A stretch of 64,000 nt of DNA from Branchiostoma floridae (taxonomy: Eukaryota; Chordata; Leptocardii; Amphioxiformes; Branchiostomatidae). Shown piece by piece: positions 24,101-36,470 of this stretch; position 1 is the first letter of the stretch; every line of letters starts with the position of its first letter. Below the pieces are notes generated by a model. The model saw only the letters and a program-made list of their open reading frames with translations, was not told the DNA's origin and ran no database searches. The position numbers were made by a program, and so were the translations under genes. Location of the stretch: the NCBI RefSeq assembly GCF_000003815.2, contig NC_049992.1, positions 9,859,407 through 9,923,406 of the forward strand, read 5' to 3'.

Positions 24101-27100
24101 CCCTCAACAAGGAGCTGCTTCAGGGTCCAGACCTGACCAGCACGCTGTTGGGAGTGTTAACTCGGTTCAGAAAGGAACCAGTGGGTTTGATGGCGGATAT
24201 AGAATCCATGTTCTCACAGGTGAAAGTACCAGAGAAGTACAGGGACTACCAAAGATTTCTTTGGTGGCCAAAAGGCAACTTAGACGAACCACCTGAAGAA
24301 TATAGGATGACAGTACACGTATTTGGAGCAACGTCATCCCCAAGTTGTGCAAACTATGCTCTGAAGAGGATAGCTGAGGACTGTAAAGGACAGTACAACG
24401 AAGAAGTGCTAAAGGCACTCAAAGAAGACTTCTACGTGGATGATCTACTCAAGGCTATGCCAACAGAGAAACAAGGACAATGCTTTGCAAATGAGATGCG
24501 AGAAGCATGCGCCACGGGAGGGTTCAGGCTCACCAAATGGGTTAGCAACAGCAGGGAAGTACTCAAGACTGTCCCAACACCAGAGATGTCGGAGGAAGTA
24601 AAGGACCTGGATCTTGACCTTGACAAGATGCCAGTAGAACGTACATTGGGTATGTTATGGAAGGTGCAGACAGACAAGTTGAGCTTTCGTAACATCACCA
24701 AAGACAAGCCTGCAACAAAGAGAGGAATACTGTCAACGGTAAGCTCGCTGTATGACCCAATGGGACTGATCGCTCCTGCCACACTGCATCCCAAGCTGAT
24801 TCTGCAAGAACTGTGCAGGGAAAAGAAGGCATGGGATGAAAGGATCCCAGAGAAACACGTCAAGTCATGGCAAAAATGGGAGGCAGAACTACCGTTGCTG
24901 AGTCACAGATTTGAGGTAGACAGGTGCGTGAAACCGGTCGGATTTGGAGACCCTGCCTCAGTGCAACTACATCACTTCGCAGACGCAAGTGAATCAGGGT
25001 ATGGAACAGCTTCGTACATACGTATGGAGAACCAAGATGGCAGAGTACACTGTGCTCTGCTTATGGGCAAGGCCCGCGTCGCTCCGCTAAAGAAGATCAC
25101 CATACCACGACTGGAACTTAATGCGGCAGTAGTAGCAGTCCGTGTGGACTCAATGCTCAAGAGAGAGTTAGACCTCAAGGTGGACAGAACGCATTTCTGG
25201 ACCGACAGTACTACAGTCCTCAAGTACATCAACAATGAGACGTCCAGATTCCACACCTTCGTGGCAAACAGGCTCGCAACGATAAGACAGGTATCAAGTC
25301 CGAGACAGTGGCGCTATGTTGAGTCTGGGTTGAACCCCGCGGATGATGCATCAAGAGGTCAAACCATACAAGAGTTCATCGAGAATGAACGATGGATAAA
25401 GGGGCCACAGTTCCTGTGGCAAGAGGAGGGCCGGTGGCCAAGCCAACCAGACATCATAAGGGTTAATGAGCCACAGCTCGACCCGGAGATCAAGGTGCAT
25501 GCAATAGTGGCACAGGAAGTTGACCGGGAGAACCCGGTTGACAAACTTCTACGCCATTACTCGAGCTGGCACCGCCTGAAGAAGGCTATAGCTTGGCTAG
25601 TAAAGGCACGCCAAGCCCTGTTGACAAAGAAGAAGCCTCTGAGTCCAACATGCTATGATCTGGATCAAGCAGAGTTGATTGTCATAAAGCATGTGCAAAG
25701 GAAGTACACCGAAGAAGGGATGAGCAGTACCATCAGAAAGCTGGATCCCAAGTTGGATGATAAAGGCATCCTTCGAGTGGGTGGAAGACTGGGAAAATCA
25801 ACCTTGCCGGTGGAAACAAAACATCCCATACTGCTTCCAAAGAAGTCAAGAGCAGCAGAGCTCATGCTTCAAGAGCTCCACAGTAACGTGGGACACATGG
25901 GAAGGGAATACGTAATAGCCCTGGCAAGAAAACGGTACTGGATACCCAAGATCAACTCCTTAGTGAGAAAGGTGATAAGCAAGTGTGTCGTCTGTCGCAA
26001 ACTGCGTGGCAAGCCAGGAGAGCAGAAGATGGCAGACTTACCATCACACCGTGTAACACCAGATGAACCACCATTCACCAGAGTCGGTGTAGACTACTTC
26101 GGACCGATAGAGGTCAAGAGAGGCCGCAGCACCGTGAAGCGCTATGGAGTAATATTCACGTGTATGGCGACTCGTGCTGTACATATTGAAAAGGCAGACT
26201 CACTGGATACAGACTCGTGTATCAGCGCACTTAGAAGGTTCGTCGCTCGTCGCGGACAAGTGAAGCAGATATGGTCTGATAATGGAACAAATCTAGTAGG
26301 AGCCAAGGCCGAGATGGAGAAAGAGATAAAGAAATGGAACGAGCGCCAGATAAGTGAGACCATGCTGAAGAAGAATGTGGATTGGAGATTCAACCCACCT
26401 ACAGGCTCACACTTTGGAGGAGTATGGGAGCGCCAAATACGCTCCATAAGACAAGTTCTCAATGCTATAAGCAAACAGAAACTACAAGATGATGAGGGTT
26501 TGCGTACTCTGTTCTGTGAAGTGGAATACATCATCAACGACAGACCAATAACGGCGGTCAGCACAGATATCAACGATGTTGAAGCGCTCACACCAAACCA
26601 TTTGTTGACAATGGGATCGGGACCAAGCTTGCCACCAAGCTTGACAGACAAGAGCGACCTGTACGCTAAAAGGCGCTGGAAGCAAGTACAATACCTCGCC
26701 GACCAATTCTGGAAGAGGTGGAAAAGAGAGTACCTCACAGCTCTACAGGAACGCCAGAAGTGGGGCAAAGTTAGAAGAAACTTTGCAGTAGGAGACATCG
26801 TGATAATGAAGGAAGATCAAACACCGAGAGGCACATGGCCGCTGGGCAAAATCGTGCAAGTCATGCCCGACAGACACGGATTAGTGCGTCGAGTGCAGGT
26901 CAAGACCCAGCGTAACGTCCTGGAGAGGCCAATTGACAAACTAGTATGTATTCTGCCGGAGGAAGAGCAGCCATAGATGACCAGAGAGCGACCTACCGAC
27001 CTGAACTCCAGGAGGATTACGCGGTCACTTTAATATTCTAAGAAACTTATATGTAATGCATGCGCAACGTAGTGAAGTAGACAACCCTATATGGACTTCA

Positions 27101-30100
27101 GCCAAGCTTATTTCTATTGCATGATATTTTTACTAACAACTATTTGAAACACAGTATAGTCATTGTGTAAGGAAGTTGGCTTTATTACATGTATGTAATG
27201 TAAAATTGTCGTAGAACGGACAATTGGGGGCCAGTGTAATCGCCAACTTACAGTTTGAATTTGCCGCCTTTAGCTTTTAGATTAGCATAAGTTACTCCCC
27301 GCCACTTCACCAAGGGAGACTCCAGCAGGGCCAGCCCGGGGGCGGCTGGAATTTGATTGCAAAGCGTCCCCACGCCGGACCCCTGGGGTGGCTGTTAAAG
27401 CAAAGCGTCCCCACGCCAGACACCTGGGGTGGTGGTGTGTCCCAGATATGGTACCAGCTAATTTGAATGCATAGCGTCCCCACGCCAGACCCCTGGGGTG
27501 GATGTGGAGAGGAGAGATATAAATAGGGGTAGAGCCAGAGGACTGCAACAGAAGGACAATTGGGCCTGGGGTGAAGACTTCAGGAAGAACAGAAGGAAAT
27601 TTGGGCCTGGAGTTCAACCCCAGGAAATTTAGGCTTGGAGACGAACAAACTCCAAGAAGGAAGAAGAAGAAGGATCAAAGGCCTGGAAAAGGAATTTCCA
27701 GGAGTCTTAGGACACTTAGGCCTGGAAAAGGAATTTCCAGGAGTCTTAGGACACTTAGGCCTGGAAGACAGCTCCAGGAAAACAGGCTTGGAAGAAACCC
27801 CAAGATTCAATTCAAGGCCCGAGCTGGAGGACGGTTTCGGGAGAATTAGGCTTGGAGGGAATTCCAAGATACGAGTACCAAGGGATAACGGACTCAGATT
27901 GGGTATTGGACCATACCAGTTTTTACGACCAAGACTCATCTTTGATCATCGTTGGATTCACCACGGGCTTACGCATCGTATTCGGACACAAAAGATCAGT
28001 TAGGGACATCAGGACTTTCAGACAAATGACGGTTTGTAATACTAACCCTACGTAGAATAAATACTCAATATATGCGAGTCAAGATTGGTGTCTCCGCCCT
28101 CGTCTCTATCAACTCAGGATTCAAAGGTGAGTCGGTAAAGCTACTCAATACCCAAGCTGAGGCAGTAATTGAAAGATCCAGAGTTGCTGCGCTTACAATG
28201 TGTCATCTTTGAAAGATGTGTACCTAATTCTGTATTTGTTGTTTCCCCCTTGTCTTGCAGTTTCAGAGTTAAGAAAACATGGCACTTATGCTGGAAATGA
28301 TGCCATTGTTGCTTTTGCCAGACTCCATGGTGTCAATGTAGTCATCCACCAGTTAAACAAGCCCCTGTTCCATGTAGGTAAAGCTACAGATTGTTTTGTA
28401 GCATTGTAGCATGAGATTTAGCCTAGTTGCTTGATATTTATCATGCTCAGGTTTCTCAGCAATGTTGTTTCACATTCAAGATATAGTTTTTTTGGCAATG
28501 CCCCAGGGGTTAAGCCTTTTTTATAGCATTGTTGCTTCTCCTCTATATTATCATTGTGTCCAAAATGTAGTGTCCACCTTGTTGTACGATTTGTGGCTGA
28601 AATTTTCTAAGCTCAAACTTTACATTGTGTCCAAACTCACAGGTTAAGGGAAGTGACCGAAGGGATGCCCCGGAGCTGCATATATCATACCACAACGGTG
28701 ACCACTACTGTAGCGTTAGGAGAATAGCGGATAATTCCGACAGACCAGCAAATGTCAAAATTGCAGTAAGTGCAAAAAGTCTAACATTTGACACATCCTC
28801 AACAATTCAGAAATGTAAATGTTGACATCTGTGTGGTGGTTTCATGTTAAACTTTGCTGTTTTCGTAAAAACCTCTCCTTTGCATTCCACCATGAAAATT
28901 CATGTTCTGTCTTCTGTCCACCTTGTCTAAACCACAAACTAAAAACATTTGCAAGCACTACATTGTCTCTGGGCTGTACAACCCTAATCAGCATCTTCTA
29001 ATGCTAGTTCTGTGTCATCATCATTTAATCTTTCCACTGTTTGGGGGAGTCTTTCTCGCCATCTATACTGATGTGGTTCACATACATTTTCCTATCAAAA
29101 GATGGCAAAATGATGACTTGAAGTTTATTTTATTCCTTTTATAGCCAGGGGCAGGAGAAGAAAGGGGAAGGCACAAACAGAACGATCTGCAGACCAACAG
29201 GCATAACTACCACACGGACTATCCCATTATCAGTGATTACGGGGGTGATTTCACAGCTGAGGAACTGTCCTACCTGAGTGAAGACAGAACAGACATGGAG
29301 GAGTTTGTTATGAACAGCACAGGCTGTCAGGTAAGAAGGCACTCATTTTGGCAACACATACGGGGTGGAGACATTCTTTGTATCAGCACAGTTCACTTGG
29401 AACAAAGGTGATTACAAAATTCCAGAAAGTCATTCTTCATTAAATTGGCTGTCAGCAGGTTGGCCTCTTTAAAGATTTGTTTTCTTTTTACTTAATGGTC
29501 ACCACATAAGAAGAATGTGGGCCAGTTAAAGGTTACAGGGTACATGAATTTGACTGCTACTTTTCTCCCTAGTAGTACATCAGAAACATCAAGATTGTTA
29601 GAATTTTGTAAAGGCCTTTTTTCAGAAATTGCTTTTGAGATTCTGTACTATTTAAAAAAAGACAGCAGGTGAATTATCCAAAATGTCCTTTCTGAGTTGC
29701 GGGAAAAAAAAAACTGACATGTAACAATATTGTACTGCAGGACTTGCGGCTGATTCGTGAAACTCTAGAAGACCATCATTACGACTTGGAGAGCACAGTA
29801 GACTTCATCACACAGATCATGTTCCTCAACAGTAAGTTTTGAATTGATTCCTAGGCTATTGTGCAAATATCAAAGAGTGCACATCCTCCTACACAGGGAC
29901 ATCCAACAGCCAAACTGCCTTTACATCCAGAGAGGCAGTTTGGCTGTTGGATGTCCCTGCATAGGAGGATGAGAATGCACGAAAACAGTAAATGCTTCTT
30001 TATGCTCATCAGGGTAAAGTGTTGTGGTTTATGATCATATGGGGACTACTCTTACTTCTTCTATTACTGCTACTACAACTATATATGTAGGATATTTTTG

Positions 30101-31453
30101 TTTTCTACTTTTACTATCTGTTGTATATATAAATATTACATGACATTGTATAGAAAACACAACAATCAGTTCAGTTAATACATTGTACATCCTAAATGTT
30201 AGGAGTACTAGATGCCATTTTATTGAAGTCAGTCTCCCATTATGTTGTAATCATCATCATCATCAATTTTGCCATTTTGGGTGAATTTTTGAGAGGTCAA
30301 CTCTAACTTTCTAATTATGATTATCCATAATATTTACATCTGTATACATTAGGTCCTAATGTTGCAGTGCATTTTTAAGATGCCATCAATTATTACAATA
30401 AAGTGTAAACAAAGACATCAACTTGATGATGACGATACAAAACAAGCTTGATCACATTGTTTTTTCCCCTATACCAAACAACTGTAGGTGAAAATGCTCC
30501 TGATATGCCAAAGAAGATCGCTAGGAGTCCTTCCTCAGACTATAACATCAACCAGAGGACAGCAAATTCCCACCTCTGGTCGGAGGATGGTACAGCAAAC
30601 AGGGTCTTTGGTGGTACCGGGACTGTCAGAAGTACCAGCAGTCACTCCAGCAGTGGTGGAAGCGACAGTAGTAGGGGGGCAGGGGGAGGGGCGAGGGCTA
30701 AGGTACACACACAACAGGTGAGTTAAATGATATGATTCTGAAGAGCATCATAGTTTTGAGCTGTTATACTGAAAGTTCATGTTTGTTCATATTAAGACAT
30801 GATTTCGTGGTTGGAGGGGATAAAAGTTTGCAGTGGCATTATTTTGCAGTTGGAAGGCCAACGTTAAAAAATGCAAACTAAAACCACAGCAAAAGTTGTC
30901 AAATTTACCGTATTTACATCATATGGTCATCATCTGACTGTGTGTTATTTTTTTTATACACATACATGTTGAATGTCAAGTTTCCAAGGTAAATTGATAT
31001 TTGTAGATTAAACTAAATCCAAAAGAAGAATCTGGATATTGTTCATAATAATAAGTTGCATCTCTGTGATCTTGTTTTTAATGCATGAATGCTATTGTGC
31101 TTTGTATGAAGGCCAGTTTTAGCTTAAAGGTAAATTCCATTTATGATAAGCCCATAACATGGTAATATGAGTATAAGGGTCAAGAAATCGATTCCAAGAT
31201 ACTAAAAAGCTAGCATTGATAATAGATTTTGAAGAAATCATCAGTGCAATCATTGTGAAGGTTTTCTTTTTTTCCTCTTACTTAGAAACAAGCTCAAACC
31301 AAGCTACGGAGGGGCCAGGCGAGATTGGAGAAGAAAAAACGGCAAGAAGAGAGACACAGGCAGAGAGTGGTCGGTAACAAACAGCAGGAAGAACAAAATG
31401 ATGATGATGCCAAGACAGTTCTTGTTAAAGACATGAGCTTACTCAGCATATAA
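18142..31453 (+). CDS. OTUD3: OTU domain-containing deubiquitinase OTUD3, 8 coding exons
   Basis: Coding exons: 18142-18344, 19234-19382, 28261-28373, 28643-28765, 29145-29330, 29741-29831, 30488-30717, 31286-31453. Phases agree and give 420 aa (human about 398). OTU domain proteases cleave ubiquitin chains. The junction of exons 1 and 2 creates the catalytic motif DGNCLFRAL, with Cys in exon 2; exon 4 holds the His motif [10 protein letters not shown]. Exon 6 ([20 protein letters not shown]) resembles the UBA-like segment, and exon 8 is a charged Lys/Arg/Glu-rich tail ending VKDMSLLSI, like the vertebrate C-terminus. The start ATG at 18142 gives [12 protein letters not shown], matching the family's basic N-terminus. 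The exon 3 donor must be CAT followed by GTAGGT, because the next GT would create a stop. Intron 2 contains a complete LTR retrotransposon in the same orientation. Confidence 0.95.
18385..18725 (+). repeat. SINE-like repeat in OTUD3 intron 1
   Basis: GGTTCAAATTC near 18460 resembles a B box. The downstream text CCTTGGGAAAGGCTCTTAAC matches the tails at 7780-7840 (inverse) and, more loosely, 39630-39670, supporting one tRNA-derived SINE family. Confidence 0.45.
19121..19270 (+). repeat. Three tandem copies of the OTUD3 exon 2 start
   Basis: CTGTGTTGTAGGAACTGT, continuing into TTCCGAGC and AACGAT, occurs three times with starts near 19121, 19169 and 19221. Only the third joins the open OTU reading frame. 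Copies 1 and 2 keep a usable-looking acceptor and the NCLFRAF coding sense, but run into a stop after the second copy. Confidence 0.85.
19886..20848 (+). repeat. 5' LTR of the BEL/Pao element
   Basis: TG...CA ended. The U3 part carries three copies of a roughly 32-base GC-rich unit built on GCGTCCCCACGCC plus CCTGGGGTGG (about 20010, 20052 and 20126). A TATA box (TATAAATA) is at 20169-20176, so the transcript should begin near 20200. The presumed R region has two tandem 39-base units starting GGCCTGGAAAAGGAATTTCC at about 20331 and 20370. AATAAA at 20707-20712 is the probable polyadenylation signal. Confidence 0.95.
20857..20872 (+). promoter_or_regulatory. Candidate primer-binding site
   Basis: TGGCGGTCATAAG begins eight bases after the 5' LTR. 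The TGG is the expected complement of a tRNA CCA end. The matching tRNA was not identified. Confidence 0.4.
21289..26976 (+). CDS. BEL/Pao gag-pol polyprotein, intact 1895 aa
   Basis: One uninterrupted frame. Residues 1-300 are charged, with a coiled-coil-like Glu/Lys/Arg stretch (about 160-230). A gag-like segment (DUF1759 type) with the motif FDGDPLKY follows at about 310-480. Cys/His zinc knuckles begin near residue 528, with [14 protein letters not shown] near 562. The aspartic protease motif FLDSGSD is near 643. Reverse transcriptase spans about 890-1150, with YVDD at about 1049. RNase H starts near 1229 ([10 protein letters not shown]) and has FWTDSTT. Integrase follows: an HHCC zinc region from about 1531 with CVVCRKLRG, and a core with Asp in GVDYFGP (about 1603), Asp in WSDNGTN (about 1664) and Glu in GVWERQ (about 1714). 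The C-terminus resembles the DUF5641 tail. All catalytic motifs are intact, so the copy may be functional (inference). No env-like frame follows. Confidence 0.97.
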   Translation: MEEKNSATVGVEGEEKNEDLQKRVPNKAEWLLKEESRRKKVYRSSVLGKLTTRTNALKTRMEERNQQGVQVLLEEWQQIYCDLEEANGDYHATLDSEQLKEDVSNWARPHFDELDQFKDRVLVWISMNSEKEEPVVRPSDSISQTGSRISSTASSAKLSAKLRRAELAAKAAALEERAKLQERELQIKEQEFQIKKEEMEVARQREMLEVKMEMAQEEAKLQVLDEFERTEAVVPENVKPETVEPRRTPIDARNLNPEARDFHPTLHYRNERKGPTPEEFLQGLVSTQTEVTKLMVDHNKQASLPTRAISVFDGDPLKYTTFVRAFKHAIEDKTSDAEDRLSYLQQYTRGEPKKIVDSCFLMEPEEGFRTAKESLQERYGTPHKISRAYSVQASKWPEIKAEDKTALKDFVLFLMECKNAMSGDRYLRELDNYYNIKLLVDKLPFKLKERWRRRSHEIIKERPVSFSDFVSFVKKEEDVVSNEVFGDLGNREGSRGSGFKRGQGPRRGSSLAVAVATGGAEAGSAGGCLYCAQANHGLSHCGVLGARPVAERLQYIRDRGLCFGCLGKAHMAKECKQRATCGKCQRSHPTVLHREVGTLPKKTAAVGRVLRNGRSWEGVPPIIPVKVRSKTTNITVETYAFLDSGSDVVFCTEALKDQLKTSGRKTKLTLNTINDTKAVHSEVLHDLEVMDLKGENTIPIATAYTQGKIPASKENIVSTKDLKAWPHLKEVDVPKINADIGLLIGNNVPKAVEPWQVINSQGDGPYAVRSLLGWSVNGPLKGASDDKATVNRISLDQQLTEYFNGDFNETKEDKKEMSVEDQRFMKIVSEGTRKEDGHYQIPLPFKRGPPELPNNKQVALQRANHLKKRMTKNERYQEEYTQFMQKIIEKGYAERVPTEELKTEPGQVWYVPHHGVYHPQKGKIRVVFDCAASYAGTSLNKELLQGPDLTSTLLGVLTRFRKEPVGLMADIESMFSQVKVPEKYRDYQRFLWWPKGNLDEPPEEYRMTVHVFGATSSPSCANYALKRIAEDCKGQYNEEVLKALKEDFYVDDLLKAMPTEKQGQCFANEMREACATGGFRLTKWVSNSREVLKTVPTPEMSEEVKDLDLDLDKMPVERTLGMLWKVQTDKLSFRNITKDKPATKRGILSTVSSLYDPMGLIAPATLHPKLILQELCREKKAWDERIPEKHVKSWQKWEAELPLLSHRFEVDRCVKPVGFGDPASVQLHHFADASESGYGTASYIRMENQDGRVHCALLMGKARVAPLKKITIPRLELNAAVVAVRVDSMLKRELDLKVDRTHFWTDSTTVLKYINNETSRFHTFVANRLATIRQVSSPRQWRYVESGLNPADDASRGQTIQEFIENERWIKGPQFLWQEEGRWPSQPDIIRVNEPQLDPEIKVHAIVAQEVDRENPVDKLLRHYSSWHRLKKAIAWLVKARQALLTKKKPLSPTCYDLDQAELIVIKHVQRKYTEEGMSSTIRKLDPKLDDKGILRVGGRLGKSTLPVETKHPILLPKKSRAAELMLQELHSNVGHMGREYVIALARKRYWIPKINSLVRKVISKCVVCRKLRGKPGEQKMADLPSHRVTPDEPPFTRVGVDYFGPIEVKRGRSTVKRYGVIFTCMATRAVHIEKADSLDTDSCISALRRFVARRGQVKQIWSDNGTNLVGAKAEMEKEIKKWNERQISETMLKKNVDWRFNPPTGSHFGGVWERQIRSIRQVLNAISKQKLQDDEGLRTLFCEVEYIINDRPITAVSTDINDVEALTPNHLLTMGSGPSLPPSLTDKSDLYAKRRWKQVQYLADQFWKRWKREYLTALQERQKWGKVRRNFAVGDIVIMKEDQTPRGTWPLGKIVQVMPDRHGLVRRVQVKTQRNVLERPIDKLVCILPEEEQP
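27220..27234 (+). promoter_or_regulatory. Candidate polypurine tract
   Basis: A G-rich stretch ATTGGGGGCCAG directly abuts the 3' LTR, where second-strand priming occurs in LTR elements. It is short and contains pyrimidines, so the call is tentative. Confidence 0.4.
27235..28197 (+). repeat. 3' LTR of the BEL/Pao element
   Basis: Same length as the 5' LTR (963 bp) and no difference found where I compared them; the open frames on both strands are identical in both copies. It ends CTTACA, followed directly by the target duplicate ATGTG and then 58 bases to OTUD3 exon 3. Confidence 0.95.
29877..29980. repeat. 104-bp near-perfect hairpin in OTUD3 intron 6
   Basis: The left arm includes GGGACATCCAACAGCCAAAC and the right arm its exact inverse, extending to about 44 paired bases around a roughly 12-base loop with only a few mismatches. 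It may be a small palindromic MITE or a structured RNA; nothing decides between them. Confidence 0.7.
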
Positions 31454-33875
31454 TAAAGCCATCCAGAAACAATGTACTGTAGGTGTAATAGGACTGGTGT
31501 TTGGGTGACCTCTACATCTGCTTTGTATGCTGCAAAGGAACAGTTCCATGTAAGTCTGCAAGTACTTAAGATTTCAAAATATATTTTCATTGTCTGCTGG
31601 ACGTCCTAGATGACAAGGCCATGGTACTAACAGCACGGGTAAACTCTCTCCTTAGACCCTGTGAGAATTTGGTCATGTGCCACCGACTGTGCCCACTCTC
31701 GGACTTGCCTCAGCTTATCTCTAGATGGTAACATCGTGCAGTTTTCACCAGTATCTTTATGAGAAATTAAACGACACTTTGACATAAATTGCTTCCGCGT
31801 ACTACTTTGGAAATTTAATCTATGTTGTCGTAAATTGCATAAGAGCAAATTCTCACAGGAATCTGCCCGTGAACAGCTATGTGCCGCCCTTACAAACTAA
31901 GTATAGCCATGTTGCAAGGAGTGTTTACAGTACTTTGAACAATACACATGACAGCTTTTTCATATTTTATGACTTCTCACATTAATGACGTCAACACTGA
32001 TCGATTTCATGTAAATATTCAACTTTTGTGCATCCATTTTGTCTTTAAAAAAATAATACTCTTCTGTCATGCATGTCTGGTAAAAAGGTAACAAAATTAC
32101 AAATGTAAAAACTTCTCACGTTAGTTTGAAAGTTACATCTGTGCGAGTATCTACTTTCACTTTAAGAATGTTGGCATGACAATCATTAATGTGGATAAAA
32201 ATGTATCATATTGAGAAGGATTTTCTATTCCAACAGTTGTCATATTTATTGTTATTTGATAAGGACTACGAATGGTGGGTGCCTGTATAGGTTCACATCT
32301 TTGGTGAGTGTAAGATCGTTAGCTACATGTACATGTGAACACTGTCATGAGTTGCTTTTTTTATCACTGCATGTAATATAACATGTGCATGAAAAATGAA
32401 GTTAGATGCTGTCTGCTAAATGCATGGATAATCTGTTTTATCTCCAAGCAGATTTACCAATGGCATACGGCAGTATCAAAAGGGCCAAGGCAGGCTTGTT
32501 TAAAACTAGCCACTTTTTGGACACTGCTTTGGCACTTGTCATACTAATAACGCCTCTGGTAAATCTCCTTGGAGATTAGTTTTGTTGTCAAATATCACTT
32601 GATGTCTATATTGAGTTATTTCAAAAGATCATGGTTGATGAATTTCAAAGCCGTGGGATCCATCCCTTTTAGGGACCTTGGCTCAAAGCCTATGGCCATA
32701 GGCTAGTAAACTGTAACTGTCACGGCTGTGGAATATCAGATTCTGCTTTGAATAAAAGAGATTAAGTCCATGGCTATGAAATCTGTCAATCCTGAATGAT
32801 AGTACAATATGAAGCCATAGAACATGACCTACTGTAAACAAGGTTAAAAAGGGAAAACTCCTTACTGTAAATGCATTTATTTTTGCTATGTATTTCACTG
32901 GTCTATGGCATAAGGGAAAAGTTTTTCAGCTTGCATATTTGCATATAACTGCAACAGTTTGATGATTGACAGTAGGACATCCATTTAAACTGTTGAAATT
33001 TTCAAACGCAAAGTTACTTAAGCAGTGTGAGAATGGGGAGTTGGTGTAGTTGTACATAAAAAGAGTTGCTGCTACTAGTAGATATAATGATAGAAGAATA
33101 CCGTCATCTTCAAAAGAGAGGTATTTTTACTTGCACATGAAAGGTCATTACAGGAAGCCTAAAAGTATAAAATGTAGTTGTAATTTAAAGAGGTAGACTA
33201 CATTTTAGATGATCAACCAAACAGGACAACAATAACATGTAGTTCCACTTACACCATACATAAACAAAGATGCAAACAACATATTGTTACCATCATGTAT
33301 TATAAAACAAAGCAATACAAAGGACTTACTAATTTCTCACTTGCTAATAAAAGAAATTTGACATGACAAACTCTTTGACTTTTTTCCCCACAAGCACAAA
33401 TACACTGGTTATGGAAACTTAATGAATGATTCAAGGCATCTATTGCAAAGGTGGAAAAAATAAAAGAGCTACACATTGTAAAGGTACCAAGAATATGTGG
33501 AAACCAAGATAAATGCACTGAGAAACAGATTTTTTTTTAACTTCTTCAATATAGGTACATGTGTTTGACTCATTTGTAGACATGTTTGAAAATCAGAGAC
33601 TTACATGTACCATGGAAAAGTTCTTCTATCCTCTATGCCACCTGCACTTACTCAATAAGACATAAAATTGAGACAAAAATCAAAGACAGGAATGTAAAAA
33701 TTCACATTGGTACAAACTGCTAATTTTGGTGGATATACAGGATCAGTCGTCAGTTACATTGTCAACATCTACCTTAACTAGAATTTAATTGGCCAATAAT
33801 ACAGAAAAACACTTGTTAAGACATATCTTACATTTGTTAACACAATACAGATTAACAAAGGTTTGTCTGTCCCCC
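31454..33875. other. Region between the convergent OTUD3 and POLR2D ends
   Basis: This includes the OTUD3 3' untranslated region; the stop codon overlaps AATAAA. An inverted-repeat remnant of the CCAAGCAGA family is at about 32445-32580 (CTCCAAGCAGATTTACCA against GGTAAATCTCCTTGGAG). Otherwise AT-rich, with no recognisable genes. Confidence 0.5.
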
Positions 33876-36004
<2,129 letters not shown>

Positions 36005-36470
36005 GTTTCACACTGCGGACGGGTTCACTAGTATGTCAAGGGGTGTTTCATAAATTCAACATAATGTACTTGTATTCGTGAAAGAGGCATGAGAATTAAT
36101 ACTTTAAATTACTTATAAAATAATATTACTATTATAAAATATAAATCCTATGGCCTGTGTGGTTTTATTTTAGATATCTGCTCAGATTTCAAAATCATAT
36201 TCTCCCTTGATGAATATGGGATCGGCAAAGGATGCTGGGGTAAACTATTTACATTACAGGGGTACATGCGATTATCTATTAGAAATAAAGTGATATAACT
36301 CTTCAATTAAAGATTGTAGTATGCTTTATATTTATAATTATAATGCTTATTTTATGTCATATTCCATAAATGTGTGTATTTGTCACGATTTATGCTCTTT
36401 GAATAAAAGCATCACCATCTACCTTCCCTTTCAGTAGTGAGACGGCCTGACTTGACCATCTATTTTCAAG
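36005..36470. promoter_or_regulatory. Divergent POLR2D/SPAG7 upstream region
   Basis: The start codons of two broadly expressed genes face away from each other across 466 bases, which suggests a shared bidirectional promoter. The sequence is AT-rich with no clear TATA box placed relative to either start. The 5' untranslated regions of both genes also lie here. Confidence 0.45.

Larger units (their letters stand above)
19886..28197 (+). mobile_element. Complete BEL/Pao LTR retrotransposon
   Basis: The element has 963-bp direct LTRs starting TGTAATCG and ending CTTACA, an internal single-frame polyprotein, and the 5-bp target duplication ATGTG at 19881-19885 and 28198-28202. Total length is 8312 bp. 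The polyprotein domain order (gag-like, zinc knuckles, protease, reverse transcriptase, RNase H, integrase) and the YVDD motif identify BEL/Pao, which has no frameshift between gag and pol. It is inserted in sense orientation in OTUD3 intron 2; without it the intron would be about 560 bases. The LTRs appear identical, indicating a recent insertion. Confidence 0.97.

Noticed and set aside
21362-26798. Minus-strand frames up to 218 codons opposite the polyprotein
   Set aside because: Shadows of the intact BEL/Pao reading frame, with no domain signature.
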